Part shown: positions 8,261 to 17,960 of the stretch, piece by piece
Layout of the letters: each line of letters begins with the position of its first letter
Numbering within the stretch: the stretch's first letter is position 1
Origin: Qipengyuania qiaonensis
GTDB taxonomy: Bacteria > Pseudomonadota > Alphaproteobacteria > Sphingomonadales > Sphingomonadaceae
Assembly (NCBI RefSeq): GCF_019711515.1
Contig: NZ_JAIGNO010000002.1
Span: 484,112-548,111, forward strand
Direction of reading: 5' to 3'
DNA: 64,000 nucleotides
Notes under the pieces: model-generated
Databases searched by the model: none
Told to the model about the DNA's origin: nothing
What the model saw: the letters and a program-made list of their open reading frames with translations, nothing else
Made by a program: the position numbers and the translations under genes

Positions 8261-9436
8261 CTAGTCTTCGACCGCGAAACTCAGCTCGGCATGGTCCCGC
8301 AGGCGCACGACCAGCGCTTCGCCAAGGAATGAGCCGGGCGTTCCGACACCGCCTTTCGCTTCGCTGTCCAGCAGCGCCATACCGGTTTCGGCCAGCATCC
8401 GGCTGGTCGAGCCATAACCCGGGTCGTATTTGCCCTTAACGCCATAATGCAGCCGCTTGCCATCGGGCCATTCGCCGACGAACAGCACGTCGTAAAAGCC
8501 GTTCTCGCGCTCTTCCTTGCTCGGTCCCTCGCCCGGCTTGGGCGGTTTGGCGCCGAAGGGGTTCTTGAGCATGTCGACCACCGCATTGGCGGCTGCCTTG
8601 CCCGCTTCGCCGGGGCTGGTGAGCATCATTTCGTCGTAACGAAAGTCCTCACCATAAGGGTGGTCGCGCAGGAAGTTCGTGCGGTGAACGTTTTTCGTGT
8701 TGATCGTCGCCATGATGAAGGGCGCGGACCATTTGCCCAGTTCGTCCTCATAGCGCGGGATCATGCCCGAAGGCTGATCGGGGCCTGTGAAACCCGGCGT
8801 CAGGCCGAAGGGGTCGTTGAGGACCTTGATGATTCCGGGGTTCCTGGCAGCGGCTTTCATCGTCGCGGTGAGGCTGGCGGCCGTGCCGCCCGAGAACGTC
8901 CCCTGCATGGCGCGGACACGACCCTTGATGCGTGGTGCGGGCGATCCATGACGCGCGATCGCTTCCTGCTGCAGCATGAGAACGCCGAGATCGAACGGGA
9001 TGGAATCGAAGCCGCTGGAGAAAGTGATCCGCGCGCCCGATTCCTGCGCTGTATCGTGATGCCGATCGATCTGCTCTCGCATCCATGCCGGTTCCCCGCA
9101 CAGATCGGCATAGTCCGTGCCCGTTTTCACGCAGGCGGCGACCAGTGCATCGCCATAGAGCTGGTATGGACCGACCGTCGTCAGCACAACTCTGGTGCGG
9201 TTGCACATCGCCTCGAGACTAGCCGGATCGTCCGCATCGGCGACCACGAGCGGAGTCGACGCGGGTGCGCCGATCTCGTCTCGCACGGCTTCGAGCTTGT
9301 CTCTGCTGCGGCCTGCCATGGCCCATGTCGGACCGTTCGCCGCGTTGCCGTATTCGCGCACGAAATGCTCCGCGACAAGGCGGCCGGTATAGCCGGTGGC
9401 GCCATAGACGATGATATCGAATTCGCGGGTAGCCAT
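8261..9436 (-). CDS. Saccharopine dehydrogenase-like NAD(P)-binding reductase
   Basis: The 391-residue protein begins with a Rossmann motif (FDIIVYGATGYTGRLVAEHF) and is full length for the saccharopine dehydrogenase-like / trans-acting enoyl reductase group. Relatives act in lipid or polyketide reduction. The start ATG at 9436 is preceded by AGGAGAG; the open frame runs 51 bases further upstream but without a better site. The central GFDSIPFDLG block is typical of the family. Substrate unknown. Confidence 0.8.
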   Translation of the reverse strand: MATREFDIIVYGATGYTGRLVAEHFVREYGNAANGPTWAMAGRSRDKLEAVRDEIGAPASTPLVVADADDPASLEAMCNRTRVVLTTVGPYQLYGDALVAACVKTGTDYADLCGEPAWMREQIDRHHDTAQESGARITFSSGFDSIPFDLGVLMLQQEAIARHGSPAPRIKGRVRAMQGTFSGGTAASLTATMKAAARNPGIIKVLNDPFGLTPGFTGPDQPSGMIPRYEDELGKWSAPFIMATINTKNVHRTNFLRDHPYGEDFRYDEMMLTSPGEAGKAAANAVVDMLKNPFGAKPPKPGEGPSKEERENGFYDVLFVGEWPDGKRLHYGVKGKYDPGYGSTSRMLAETGMALLDSEAKGGVGTPGSFLGEALVVRLRDHAELSFAVED

Positions 9437-9511
9437 GCTCAACTCTCCTTTGCCCGACTGAATGCGCGCGGCGCAGGGGAGAGTCAAAGACGTAGCGTCA
9501 GGGCGGCTTCT

Positions 9512-10066
9512 TCAAAGCCGCGGCAGGGTGACCCCGCGCTGGCCCATATATTTGCCCGCGCGGTCCTTGTAGCTCGTCTCGCAGCGTTCGTTGCCTTGGA
9601 GGAACAGGAACTGGCACGCGCCTTCATTGGCGTAGATCTTCGCAGGCAGCGGTGTCGTATTCGAGAACTCCAGCGTCACGTGCCCTTCCCAGCCCGGTTC
9701 GAGCGGGGTGACGTTCACTATGATACCGCAGCGCGCATAGGTGCTCTTGCCGAGGCAGATGACCAGCACGTCCTCGGGAACGCGGAAATATTCGACCGTG
9801 CGCGCCAGCGCGAAGCTGTTGGGCGGAATAACGCAGATATCGGTTTCGCGATCGACGAAGCTGTTCGATGCGAAGTCTTTCGGATCGACCACCGCGCTGT
9901 CGACATTGGTGAAGATCTTGAACTCGGGCGCCACGCGCGCGTCGTAACCATAGCTCGACAGCCCGTAGCTGATCACCCCTTCGCGACGCTGCGCCTCGAC
10001 GAAGGGCTCGATTATCCCCTCATTCATCGCCTTGTCGCGGATCCACTTATCCGAAAGAATCGCCAT
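9512..10066 (-). CDS. dcd: dCTP deaminase
   Basis: The 184-residue protein matches the usual length of Dcd and begins MAILSDKWI. Conserved blocks include [12 protein letters not shown], the [11 protein letters not shown] segment, and the catalytic-Glu region [14 protein letters not shown]. It converts dCTP to dUTP and ammonia for thymidylate synthesis. The start was moved 27 bases inside the open frame to match the family N-terminus. Confidence 0.95.
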   Translation of the reverse strand: MAILSDKWIRDKAMNEGIIEPFVEAQRREGVISYGLSSYGYDARVAPEFKIFTNVDSAVVDPKDFASNSFVDRETDICVIPPNSFALARTVEYFRVPEDVLVICLGKSTYARCGIIVNVTPLEPGWEGHVTLEFSNTTPLPAKIYANEGACQFLFLQGNERCETSYKDRAGKYMGQRGVTLPRL

Positions 10067-10126
10067 AGCGTAACGATTCCCGAGCCGCGCCACGGGGGCA
10101 AGCGGCCCGGGTGATTTATCCGCCCT

Positions 10127-13100
10127 TTAGCTCGCGAGCAGCGTTGCGTTGCCGCCGGCAGCGGTCGTGTCGATGCACACCACGCGTTCGGTCGCGAAGC
10201 GGGCGACATAGTGCGGGCCGCCTGCCTTGGGGCCGGTGCCCGAAAGCCCTTCGCCGCCGAAGGGCTGGCTTTCGACCACCGCGCCGATCTGGTTGCGGTT
10301 GACGTAGAAATTGCCGACCTTCGCCCGCGCTTCCACAAAGGCGCGCGTATCGTCGTTCCGGCTATGGAGGCCGAGAGTCAGGCCGAAGCCGGTGGCGTTG
10401 ATGTCCTCGACCACGCGCCCAAGATCGGCGGCGCGATAGCGGACGACATGCAGAACGGGGCCGAAATTCTCGCGCTTGAGGTCGAGGATCGAATCCATTT
10501 CGATAATCGTCGGCGCGACGAAGCATCCGGCATTGGCGCCGCGATGCAGGCGGCGGCGCCATACGGGACGGCCGCCCTTTTTGCGGCGGGCGACGTGGCG
10601 TTCGAGCGAGGACTTGGCATCCGGATCGATGACCGGGCCGACATCGGTGGCAAGATGTTCGGGATTGCCGATGGTCAAGGCTTCGAAACCGCCGCGGATC
10701 ATGCGCAGCATGTCGTCGTAAACATCGTCCTGAATGTACAGCACACGCAGCGCCGAACAGCGCTGGCCGGCACTCTGGAAGGCCGAGGCGACGACATCGC
10801 GCGTCACCTGTTCGGGCAGGGCGGTGGAATCGACGACCATCGCGTTCTGGCCACCGGTTTCGGCGATCAGCGTGGCGATCGGTCCGTCCCGGGCGGCCAG
10901 ACTTCGATTGATCGCCTGCGCGGTCTGCGTCGAACCGGTGAAGGCGACACCCGCAATGCGCGGGTCCGAGGTAATGAATTCGCCCACATCGCCCGCACCG
11001 GGAAGCAGTTGGAAGGCTTCTTCGGGAATGCCTGCCTCGTGGCACAACCGCACCGCAAGCGCGGCGATCAGCGGGGTCTGTTCGGCGGGCTTGGCGACCA
11101 CGGTGTTGCCGGCTGCCAGCGCCGCGGCGGGGGTGCCGATGAAGATCGCCAACGGGAAGTTCCAGGGGGAAATGCAGGCGAAGACGCCGCGCCCGTGCAG
11201 GCTCAGGCGGTTTTCTTCGCCCGTTGGGCCGGGCAACGGGATCGGGGCGGTGAACTGCCGCCGTGCCTCATTGGCGTAGAAGCGCAGGAAGTCGACCGCC
11301 TCGCGCAGTTCGAGCACCGCGTCGAGCAGGGTCTTGCCTGCTTCCCGCTGACACAGGCTGAGAAATTCGTCCGTATGTTCCTCGAACAGGTCGGCGGCCG
11401 CCTCCAGCAGCAGTGCACGCTTCTCGCCGCCGAGCCGATCCCAGCCGGGCTGGATCGCTTCGGCGCGCGTGATCGCTTCTTCGACCTCGAAATCGAGCGC
11501 GTCGCGCCGGGTGCCGACTTCCGCGGACAGATCGTGAGGCTTGTTGATCGGCGCAATTTCGCCCTGGGCGCCGGACTTGAAGGTCGGCTCGGCATCCCAG
11601 TGTCGGCTTTCGAGCACCTCGAGGCGTTCCAGCAAGGGCTCGAGTACCAGCGGATCGGACAGGTCGATCCCGGCCGAATTGCGACGGTCGGGGAAGATAT
11701 CGGTGGGAAGCGGAATCGTCGGATTGCGGTAGGGCTCGAGCGCGGCGAGATCCGCAACCGGGTCGGTCGCCAGCTCGCGCGCGGGCACGTCGGCATCGGC
11801 CATGCGATTGACGAAGGAGCTGTTGGCCCCGTTCTCGAGCAGGCGGCGCACGAGATAGGCGAGCAGATCCTTGTGCGTGCCGGTCGGCGCGTAAATGCGC
11901 ACATTGGTGCGCTTGTCGCCCTCCATCTGCGCGAGCGCGCCATAGACGTCCTCGCCCATGCCGTGGAGGCGCTGGAACTCGAGCGGCTTGTTTCCAGCCA
12001 GCGCCTTGATCGCGCCGATCGTATAGGCGTTGTGCGTGGCGAAGGCGGGATAGATGACATCGTCCGCCGCAAGCATCTTCTCCGCGCAGGCGAGGTAGCT
12101 GACATCGGTGGCCAGCTTGCGCGTGAAGACCGGGAAATCCTTGTACCCGCCGACATGGCTGAGCTTGATTTCGGTATCCCAGTAGGCGCCCTTCACCAGA
12201 CGGACGAAGAACTTGCGATCGTGTTTGCGGGCCAGCCGGGCCACCCAATCGATCATCGGCGCTCCGCGCTTCTGATAGGCTTGAACGGCGAGGCCGAAGC
12301 CTTCCCAGCGGCTGCCATCGGGCCGGGCGAACAGGCTGTCGTCGCGGGCCAGCGCCTCGATCAGATCCATCGACAGTTCGAGCCGGTCGGCTTCTTCGGC
12401 ATCGATGGTGAAATGGATATTCGCGTCGCGCGCCGCCGTGGCGAGATCGCGGACGATGGGGAGCAGATCCGCGATCGCAAGATCGGCGTGAAGATAGGTG
12501 TATTTCGGATGCAGGGCCGACAGCTTGACCGAGATGCCGGGCGAGGTGCGCACATCGCCCGTCGCCTCGCGCACGAGCCGGTCGATCGCCTTGTGATAGT
12601 TGACACGGTAGCGTTCGGCATCGTCATAGGTCATCGCCGCTTCGCCCAGCATGTCGAAGCTGTGCGACAAGCCGCGCGCGCGTTCGGGTGCGGCGCGCTT
12701 CAGCGATTCATCGATCGTGCGCCCGTAAACGAACTGGCCGCCCAGGATGCGCATGGCCTGCAAGGTCGCCTTGCGGATGACCGGCTCGCCCAGGCGGTTG
12801 ACCGCGCTCTTGAGCGAGCGGCGCATGCCCTTTTGCGCCTCTTCGGGCCGTTCCAGCACTTCACCCGTCAGCATCAGCGAGAAGGTCGCCGCATTGACGA
12901 AGGTGGACGAGCTTTCGCCCATATGTTCGGCCCAGTCGATATCGCCGATCTTGTCGCGGATCAGCGCATCGGCGGTCGCCGCATCGGGCACGCGCAACAG
13001 TGCTTCGGCGAGACACATCAGCGCCACACCTTCCTCTGTGGCGAGGCCGTATTGCTGCAGGAAGGCGTCGATCCCGCTGGCCTTGCGCTTGCGCGCGTCC

Positions 13101-13264
13101 TCGATCAACCGGATGGCGATGCGTGCCGCATTTGCGTGTTTGGCACTTGCGCCTGCCGCCTGGGCCATGCGTTCGACGATGCAGGCATTCTCTTCCGCGC
13201 GATAGGCTTCGCGAACGGCTTGACGAGAGATGGGGGACAGGCGGGCAGGATCGTGCAGGGCCAT
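10127..13264 (-). CDS. putA: Bifunctional proline dehydrogenase / glutamate-semialdehyde dehydrogenase
   Basis: The 1045-residue protein is a short-form PutA. It has an arm region, a PRODH barrel (about 150-460, with LVKGAYWDTEIK and FATHNAYTIGAI) and an aldehyde dehydrogenase domain (about 550-1020). The latter has SPWNFPLAIF, the AETGGQNAMVVD catalytic Glu block and the QSAGQRCSALR catalytic Cys. It oxidises proline to glutamate through P5C, using FAD and then NAD+. There is no N-terminal ribbon-helix-helix domain, so it is a plain enzyme, not an autorepressor. ATG is preceded by CGGAG. Confidence 0.95.
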   Translation of the reverse strand: MALHDPARLSPISRQAVREAYRAEENACIVERMAQAAGASAKHANAARIAIRLIEDARKRKASGIDAFLQQYGLATEEGVALMCLAEALLRVPDAATADALIRDKIGDIDWAEHMGESSSTFVNAATFSLMLTGEVLERPEEAQKGMRRSLKSAVNRLGEPVIRKATLQAMRILGGQFVYGRTIDESLKRAAPERARGLSHSFDMLGEAAMTYDDAERYRVNYHKAIDRLVREATGDVRTSPGISVKLSALHPKYTYLHADLAIADLLPIVRDLATAARDANIHFTIDAEEADRLELSMDLIEALARDDSLFARPDGSRWEGFGLAVQAYQKRGAPMIDWVARLARKHDRKFFVRLVKGAYWDTEIKLSHVGGYKDFPVFTRKLATDVSYLACAEKMLAADDVIYPAFATHNAYTIGAIKALAGNKPLEFQRLHGMGEDVYGALAQMEGDKRTNVRIYAPTGTHKDLLAYLVRRLLENGANSSFVNRMADADVPARELATDPVADLAALEPYRNPTIPLPTDIFPDRRNSAGIDLSDPLVLEPLLERLEVLESRHWDAEPTFKSGAQGEIAPINKPHDLSAEVGTRRDALDFEVEEAITRAEAIQPGWDRLGGEKRALLLEAAADLFEEHTDEFLSLCQREAGKTLLDAVLELREAVDFLRFYANEARRQFTAPIPLPGPTGEENRLSLHGRGVFACISPWNFPLAIFIGTPAAALAAGNTVVAKPAEQTPLIAALAVRLCHEAGIPEEAFQLLPGAGDVGEFITSDPRIAGVAFTGSTQTAQAINRSLAARDGPIATLIAETGGQNAMVVDSTALPEQVTRDVVASAFQSAGQRCSALRVLYIQDDVYDDMLRMIRGGFEALTIGNPEHLATDVGPVIDPDAKSSLERHVARRKKGGRPVWRRRLHRGANAGCFVAPTIIEMDSILDLKRENFGPVLHVVRYRAADLGRVVEDINATGFGLTLGLHSRNDDTRAFVEARAKVGNFYVNRNQIGAVVESQPFGGEGLSGTGPKAGGPHYVARFATERVVCIDTTAAGGNATLLAS

Positions 13265-13360
13265 ACGACTCCGAAGAAAAGGAGGGTTGATTCAGGCCCC
13301 TTGGACCCGAGGTCTTTCCCTTTCAAGCTTTGTGAAACGCGCTTGTTCCGTAACGTCCGA

Positions 13361-14848
13361 TCAGGACTGGGCGGCGAACCAGTCTGCGACCGCCTGCTTC
13401 GCATTTGCGGGCAGGTGCAGGCCGAGTTTGCTGCGGCGCCACAGTACGTCTTCGACAGCGCGCGCGTATTCCGCATCGACGAGGTAGCGCAGTTCCGCCT
13501 CGTACAGATTTCCGCCCATATGCGGACCCAGTCCGTCCAGGGAATCGGCGTTGCCAATCACCGCATCCAGCCGGGTGCCATAGGCACGGGCGAGCCGCAG
13601 CAGCATTTCCGGAGGTATCCATGCGTAGCGTTCGCTGGCGCGCCACAGGAAGGCGGCGAAATCGCCTTCCGGCATGTCGCCTCCGGGCAAGTGGGCATGG
13701 GCGGTCCATGTCTTGCCCGGCACGTCGAACACCTTCCCCAGCTTTTCCAGCGCGTGCTCGGCAAGCTTGCGATAGGTCGTGATCTTGCCGCCATAGACCG
13801 ACAGGATCGGCGCGCCGCCTTCGGCATCCAGCTCGAAGACATAGTCGCGCGTTACGGTCGAATTTTTCGCCGCATTGTCTTCGTAGAGCGGGCGCACGCC
13901 GGAATAGGTCGAGACGATTTCGTCTGCGGTGACGGCGCTGGCGAAATAGCGCGAGGCGGCTTCGCACAGATAGGCAATTTCTTCCGGCGTGATCCAAACT
14001 GCATCGAGATCGCCATCGTAGAGCAGGTCGGTGGTGCCGATCAGGGTGAAGTCGCGCTCGTAGGGAATGGCGAAGACGATGCGGCCATCGGGCTGCTGGA
14101 AGATATAGGCATGCCCGCCGGGAAAACGGCGCGAAACGATGATGTGGCTGCCCTTGACCAACCGCAGATGCGCGGGCGTTCCCTGACCCAGGGCACGCTT
14201 TGCCACCTGGTCGACGAACGGTCCCGCGGCATTGACGACCGCGCGGGCCGTTACCGTGCGCTCTCCGGATTCGTCGCGGAGTGTGGCGCCCCAGGCTTGC
14301 CTCCCGCGCTCAAGCGCCGTGCATTCGGTGCGCACCTGCACTGCGGCGCCGTGTTCTTCGGCATCCTTTGCCGTCAGCACGACCAGCCGGGCATCCTCCA
14401 CCCAGCAATCCGAATACTCGAATCCCGATTTCAATCGGTCCTGCAGAATGCCGCGATGCGGGGCGATACGCAGGTCGATACCCTTGCTCTTCGGCAGGCT
14501 CATCCTGCCGCCGATCCGGTCGTAGAGCGCAAGGCCGAGCCGCAGCATCCATTTGGGCCGCATGCTCGGTTCGTGCGGCATCACGAAGCGCAGCGGCCAG
14601 ATGATGTGCGGTGCATTGCGCAGCAGCACTTCGCGTTCGCGCAGCGATTCCGCGACGAGACGGAATTCGTAGTGTTCGAGATAGCGCAGGCCCCCGTGGA
14701 CCAGCTTGGTACTCGCCGATGAAGTATGGGACCCCAGGTCGTCCTTTTCGACCAGCATGACCTTCAGGCCGCGGCCGGCCGCGTCGCGCGCGATGCCCGC
14801 GCCATTGATCCCGCCGCCAATGACGAGGAGATCGCAGGTCTCGTTCAT
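13361..14848 (-). CDS. glpD: Aerobic glycerol-3-phosphate dehydrogenase
   Basis: The 495-residue protein opens with an FAD-binding motif (DLLVIGGGINGAGIARDAAG) and carries the GlpD blocks STKLVHGGLRYLEHYEFRLV and GVRPLYED. It passes electrons from glycerol 3-phosphate to quinone at the inner membrane. The ATG at 14848 overlaps the stop of the upstream mtnP gene by 4 bases (ATGA), so the two are translationally coupled. The open frame continues upstream through mtnP, but those residues are a shadow of that gene. Confidence 0.95.
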   Translation of the reverse strand: MNETCDLLVIGGGINGAGIARDAAGRGLKVMLVEKDDLGSHTSSASTKLVHGGLRYLEHYEFRLVAESLREREVLLRNAPHIIWPLRFVMPHEPSMRPKWMLRLGLALYDRIGGRMSLPKSKGIDLRIAPHRGILQDRLKSGFEYSDCWVEDARLVVLTAKDAEEHGAAVQVRTECTALERGRQAWGATLRDESGERTVTARAVVNAAGPFVDQVAKRALGQGTPAHLRLVKGSHIIVSRRFPGGHAYIFQQPDGRIVFAIPYERDFTLIGTTDLLYDGDLDAVWITPEEIAYLCEAASRYFASAVTADEIVSTYSGVRPLYEDNAAKNSTVTRDYVFELDAEGGAPILSVYGGKITTYRKLAEHALEKLGKVFDVPGKTWTAHAHLPGGDMPEGDFAAFLWRASERYAWIPPEMLLRLARAYGTRLDAVIGNADSLDGLGPHMGGNLYEAELRYLVDAEYARAVEDVLWRRSKLGLHLPANAKQAVADWFAAQS

Positions 14849-15717
14849 CCCTGCCGCAGCAGCCGACCGGCGACCGCATCGAGTTTGGCCAGCAATGCTT
14901 TGTCGTGCTTGTCGGGTGCGGTGATCACTGCATCGGTCAGCGCATGATCGATAGGCGATGGATTGCGCTTCTTGGGCAGACCCATGCAGAAAGCCTCGAC
15001 GGCCTTTCGCGCCAGTTTCGAGTTGCGCTGCATTTGCTCCACCACCTGTGCGACGTCGACCGTCTCGGCGTCGTCCCGCCAGCTGTCGTAGTCGGTGACC
15101 ATGGCGAGCAGAGCGTAAGGCAATTCCGCTTCGCGCGCGAGTTTGGCCTCGGGCATGCCCGTCATCCCGATCACTTCGGCACCCCAGTGACGATAGAGGC
15201 GGCTCTCGGCGCGTGACGAGAATTGCGGACCCTCCATGGCAAGATAGGTAGCGCCTTCGGTGCATTCGCCGCCGATTTTCGTGACCGACCTGGCGGCATG
15301 TTTCGACAGGCGCGGGCAAACCGGATCGGCCATGGAGACATGTGCGACGAAGCCGTCACCGAAGAAGCTCGACCGTCGACCGCGCGTATTGTCGATGAAT
15401 TGGTCGACCGTGACGAACCGGCCCGGCGCAAGCTCTTCCGACAGCGAGCCGACCGCGCTGATGGCAAGGATATCGGTGCAGCCGGCGCGTTTAAGTGCAT
15501 CGATATTGGCACGCGCATCGATGTTCGACGGGGCGATGCGATGCCCGCGACCATGCCGCGGCAGGAACCGGACCCGCACATGGTCGATTTTGCCGCACAG
15601 GATTTCGTCGGACGGTTCACCCCAGGGCGAGAGGACCGGAATCCATTGCGCGTCTTCGAGCGCGTCGATGGCGTAAAGTCCCGAGCCCCCGATGATACCG
15701 ATGGTCCAGTCGCTCAT
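14845..15717 (-). CDS. mtnP: S-methyl-5'-thioadenosine phosphorylase
   Basis: The 290-residue protein is of the PNP/MTAP family. It has GIIGGSGLYAIDAL at the N-terminus, the phosphate-binding LPRHGRGHRIAPSNI block, and the substrate block EGPQFSSRAESRLYR with GMTGMPEAKLAREAELPYA. It cleaves methylthioadenosine to adenine and methylthioribose 1-phosphate. Its stop overlaps the glpD start. Confidence 0.92.
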   Translation of the reverse strand: MSDWTIGIIGGSGLYAIDALEDAQWIPVLSPWGEPSDEILCGKIDHVRVRFLPRHGRGHRIAPSNIDARANIDALKRAGCTDILAISAVGSLSEELAPGRFVTVDQFIDNTRGRRSSFFGDGFVAHVSMADPVCPRLSKHAARSVTKIGGECTEGATYLAMEGPQFSSRAESRLYRHWGAEVIGMTGMPEAKLAREAELPYALLAMVTDYDSWRDDAETVDVAQVVEQMQRNSKLARKAVEAFCMGLPKKRNPSPIDHALTDAVITAPDKHDKALLAKLDAVAGRLLRQG

Positions 15718-15789
15718 GATCTACTCTCGCCCATGGAAATCATACCCTGGCGACCGGGGTGGCGACTGCCATCGCCCCTGTCCAGACCT

Positions 15790-16320
15790 TTAGCGTTCGA
15801 TGACATCCCCGCTCATCGGCGCGAGCTTGGACAGAAAACGGTTCTGGGCCGCGAAGGGCACGTTTTCTTCACGCATCGCCTGCTGGAGGTTTTCGACGAT
15901 GGCGTTGAGATCCGCCTTGCGGGAACCAAGTCCCGCATGTGAACTCTGCATGTCGCGGCCTGTATAATCACAACCTGCGTTCAGTATGTAGCAGAACTGC
16001 TCGAAGATCGTGCGACGGAACCGGACCTCGTCGTGACCGGCAAAAATACCGCCTATGCGTGGATCGGCGAAGTTCAGATCGGTGAAACGATCGGCGATGC
16101 GCTCGATGCCGTCGCGTCCCCCGAAATGTGCGGCCATCGCGTCGCTGTTGAACGGCGTGGCCCCGGCATTGGCGTTGCTCTTTGTGTAGGGCTCCACCGG
16201 GATCTCTCCCGTGACGGGGTCGCGTTCGACCTCCTCAACGCCGAATTCCTTGTCCCAGTCGATATCGCCGGCGGGCGCTTGTTGCATGAGCAGGAGGGGC
16301 AGGGTGGCAGTGAGAAACAT
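15790..16320 (-). CDS. Secreted group 1 truncated haemoglobin-like protein
   Basis: The 176-residue protein has a short hydrophobic N-terminus (about 1-18) that looks like a signal peptide, an acidic linker, and a truncated globin domain from about residue 60. The proximal haem histidine is in SHAGLG (His128), preceded by CDYTGRDM, the family's usual context. The helix-B position that is normally Tyr appears to be Thr (IADRFTDLNF). Two cysteines, 110 and 117, are close enough for a disulfide if exported. AGGAG precedes the ATG. It is 12 bases upstream of the end of the DUF3034 gene on the same strand. Ligand (O2, NO or other) is unknown. Confidence 0.75.
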   Translation of the reverse strand: MFLTATLPLLLMQQAPAGDIDWDKEFGVEEVERDPVTGEIPVEPYTKSNANAGATPFNSDAMAAHFGGRDGIERIADRFTDLNFADPRIGGIFAGHDEVRFRRTIFEQFCYILNAGCDYTGRDMQSSHAGLGSRKADLNAIVENLQQAMREENVPFAAQNRFLSKLAPMSGDVIER

Positions 16321-16331
16321 CCGGTCTACTC

Positions 16332-17267
16332 CTAGAATGCGACCTGCGCCTGCAGGAACGCGCCGCGCTGGCCGGTAAATGTGGCGATCGAACCGAGATC
16401 GGCATAAGCGGCGGTCAGGGTGAAATTGTCGGTTGGGGCATAGGCGGCGAAAAGATCGAACCAGTCGTCTTCGCCGAGCCCGAGATTGTCGGGCTTGCTG
16501 CGGAATTCGCTCCCCACGACGAAACGGCGGGAGAACTGGTATGCAAGGGCGCCTTCGAACTGCAATTCGTAGCTGTCGTCGGCAACGCTGCCGAAGCCCA
16601 GCAGCCCGTTCTGGTTGGCTTTGGTCAATCGTGCCGTGGTGTTGACCAGAATGCTGTGGCTGAGGAAAAGCTTGGTGGCGCTGAGGGTGAAATCGACACC
16701 TTGGTCATGTGCCGCGCCAACCGCGCTGGCGACCGCACCGTCGAGGCTGCGCTTGTACTGCGCACCCACCGAAACCTGCGGCACGAGCGCATCGCCATAG
16801 ACCACATCGCCAACCAGCCGGACCTTCGCGCCGACGATGTCCTGATTGAGTTTGTAACCCTGCCCGATGCCGAGCGCCGCGCCGACATCCTGCGTATCGA
16901 AGTTCTGCCGCGCATAGCTGAACTCGACCCGATCGGCGATGCCTACCGCGAGGCCATGCGACTGGTAGAAATAATCGGGCAGCAGCACCGCAGTGACATG
17001 TGCCTGTACCCCGATTCCGCGGGTCTCCTGTCGGCCTGCAATGGTCGCCCAGTTCGAAATCCCACCGCCGCTGGCACCGTCGATCGCGCTGATCGCGTTG
17101 GTCAGCAGCAATTTTGCGTTGTACTCGTCGAAGGGAACGGATGGCGCACCCGTCTGTTCGATCGACTGCTGGTCAGATGCCTTTTCCTTAGCGGCAAGGG
17201 CTACCGGCATGAAGCCGAGCGAACATACCGTCAAGGAAGCGGCAAGCGGGTAAAGCGCTGTTTTCAT
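16332..17267 (-). CDS. DUF3034 family outer-membrane protein
   Basis: The 311-residue protein has a signal peptide (about 1-25, ending ALAA). It has DUF3034 features: NAKLLLTNAISAIDGASGGG followed by GISNWATI, and many amphipathic strands ending in QAQVAF. These suggest a beta-barrel of the outer membrane. No biochemical function is known to me for this family. It is read just before the truncated haemoglobin gene and diverges from the cupredoxin gene across 87 bases, so a shared control region is likely. Confidence 0.8.
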   Translation of the reverse strand: MKTALYPLAASLTVCSLGFMPVALAAKEKASDQQSIEQTGAPSVPFDEYNAKLLLTNAISAIDGASGGGISNWATIAGRQETRGIGVQAHVTAVLLPDYFYQSHGLAVGIADRVEFSYARQNFDTQDVGAALGIGQGYKLNQDIVGAKVRLVGDVVYGDALVPQVSVGAQYKRSLDGAVASAVGAAHDQGVDFTLSATKLFLSHSILVNTTARLTKANQNGLLGFGSVADDSYELQFEGALAYQFSRRFVVGSEFRSKPDNLGLGEDDWFDLFAAYAPTDNFTLTAAYADLGSIATFTGQRGAFLQAQVAF

Positions 17268-17354
17268 AGGTGCGGCTTATCGCAAGATATGATGGAAAAG
17301 CCGTTAACCCTGTGCCGATACTTTCTTAACTCCTGACTCCGTAGAATACCGGGG

Positions 17355-17960
17355 ATGTCGATGCGCATTCTCACCGTTCTTGCCGTTCTTCTGGCATTGC
17401 CCGTATCCATTGCCTGGGCAGCGACCTCGGGACCCGTCCGGGTCCAGGTAGTCGACGAACGCGGCGTGCCCGTGCGCGATGCAGTGGTCGAACTGGATGC
17501 GCCGACCTGGCGCGGTGGGCGCATCGCCTTCCCCTGGCGCGCGGCGATGGCACAAAGAGAAGAACAATTCGTACCCGGGACGTTGGTAATCGCGCGCGGT
17601 AGCACGGTCGCCTTCCCGAATCTCGACAAGGTCCGGCACTCGATCTACAGCTTTTCCAAACCTGCCCGCTTCGAGATCGATCTTTACGGTCGCGACCAGA
17701 CCCGCAGCCATACATTCTCCGTCGCCGGTGCAGTGGCGCTGGGCTGCAACATCCACGACACTATGCGCGGCTATATCCGCGTGGTCGATACCCCATTCGC
17801 CGGCAAGACGGATGCCAACGGCTACGTCACGCTCATCGGCGCGCCATCGGGCGCCGCCAGGCTGACGGTCTGGCACCCACGCCTGCGCGCACCGGGTGGC
17901 GAGATGTCGAAGCAAATCACGGCCTCCGGAAACCACAAATTCGCGGTGCGGCTGCGATGA
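17355..17960 (+). CDS. Periplasmic cupredoxin-like protein (methylamine-utilization-protein annotation family)
   Basis: The 201-residue protein has a signal peptide (1-23) and a plastocyanin-like fold. A complete type 1 copper site is visible: His95 in VRHSI, then Cys131, His134 and Met137 in [10 protein letters not shown]-terminal carboxypeptidase-regulatory-like stretch ([17 protein letters not shown]) follows. Relatives are often named methylamine utilization protein, but nothing here supports methylamine use. The stop overlaps the start of the GGDEF/EAL gene by 4 bases, so the two are made together. Confidence 0.8.
   Translation: MSMRILTVLAVLLALPVSIAWAATSGPVRVQVVDERGVPVRDAVVELDAPTWRGGRIAFPWRAAMAQREEQFVPGTLVIARGSTVAFPNLDKVRHSIYSFSKPARFEIDLYGRDQTRSHTFSVAGAVALGCNIHDTMRGYIRVVDTPFAGKTDANGYVTLIGAPSGAARLTVWHPRLRAPGGEMSKQITASGNHKFAVRLR

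Noticed and set aside
10211..14722. A 1503-codon open frame on the plus strand, antisense to putA and glpD
   Set aside because: Both real genes on the other strand have complete, motif-rich products. The antisense frame is a by-product of GC-rich codon use; it has no recognisable domains and crosses two genes.
17355..17960. A methylamine-utilization role for the cupredoxin
   Set aside because: No methylamine dehydrogenase or other mau gene is nearby; only the annotation name of relatives suggests it.
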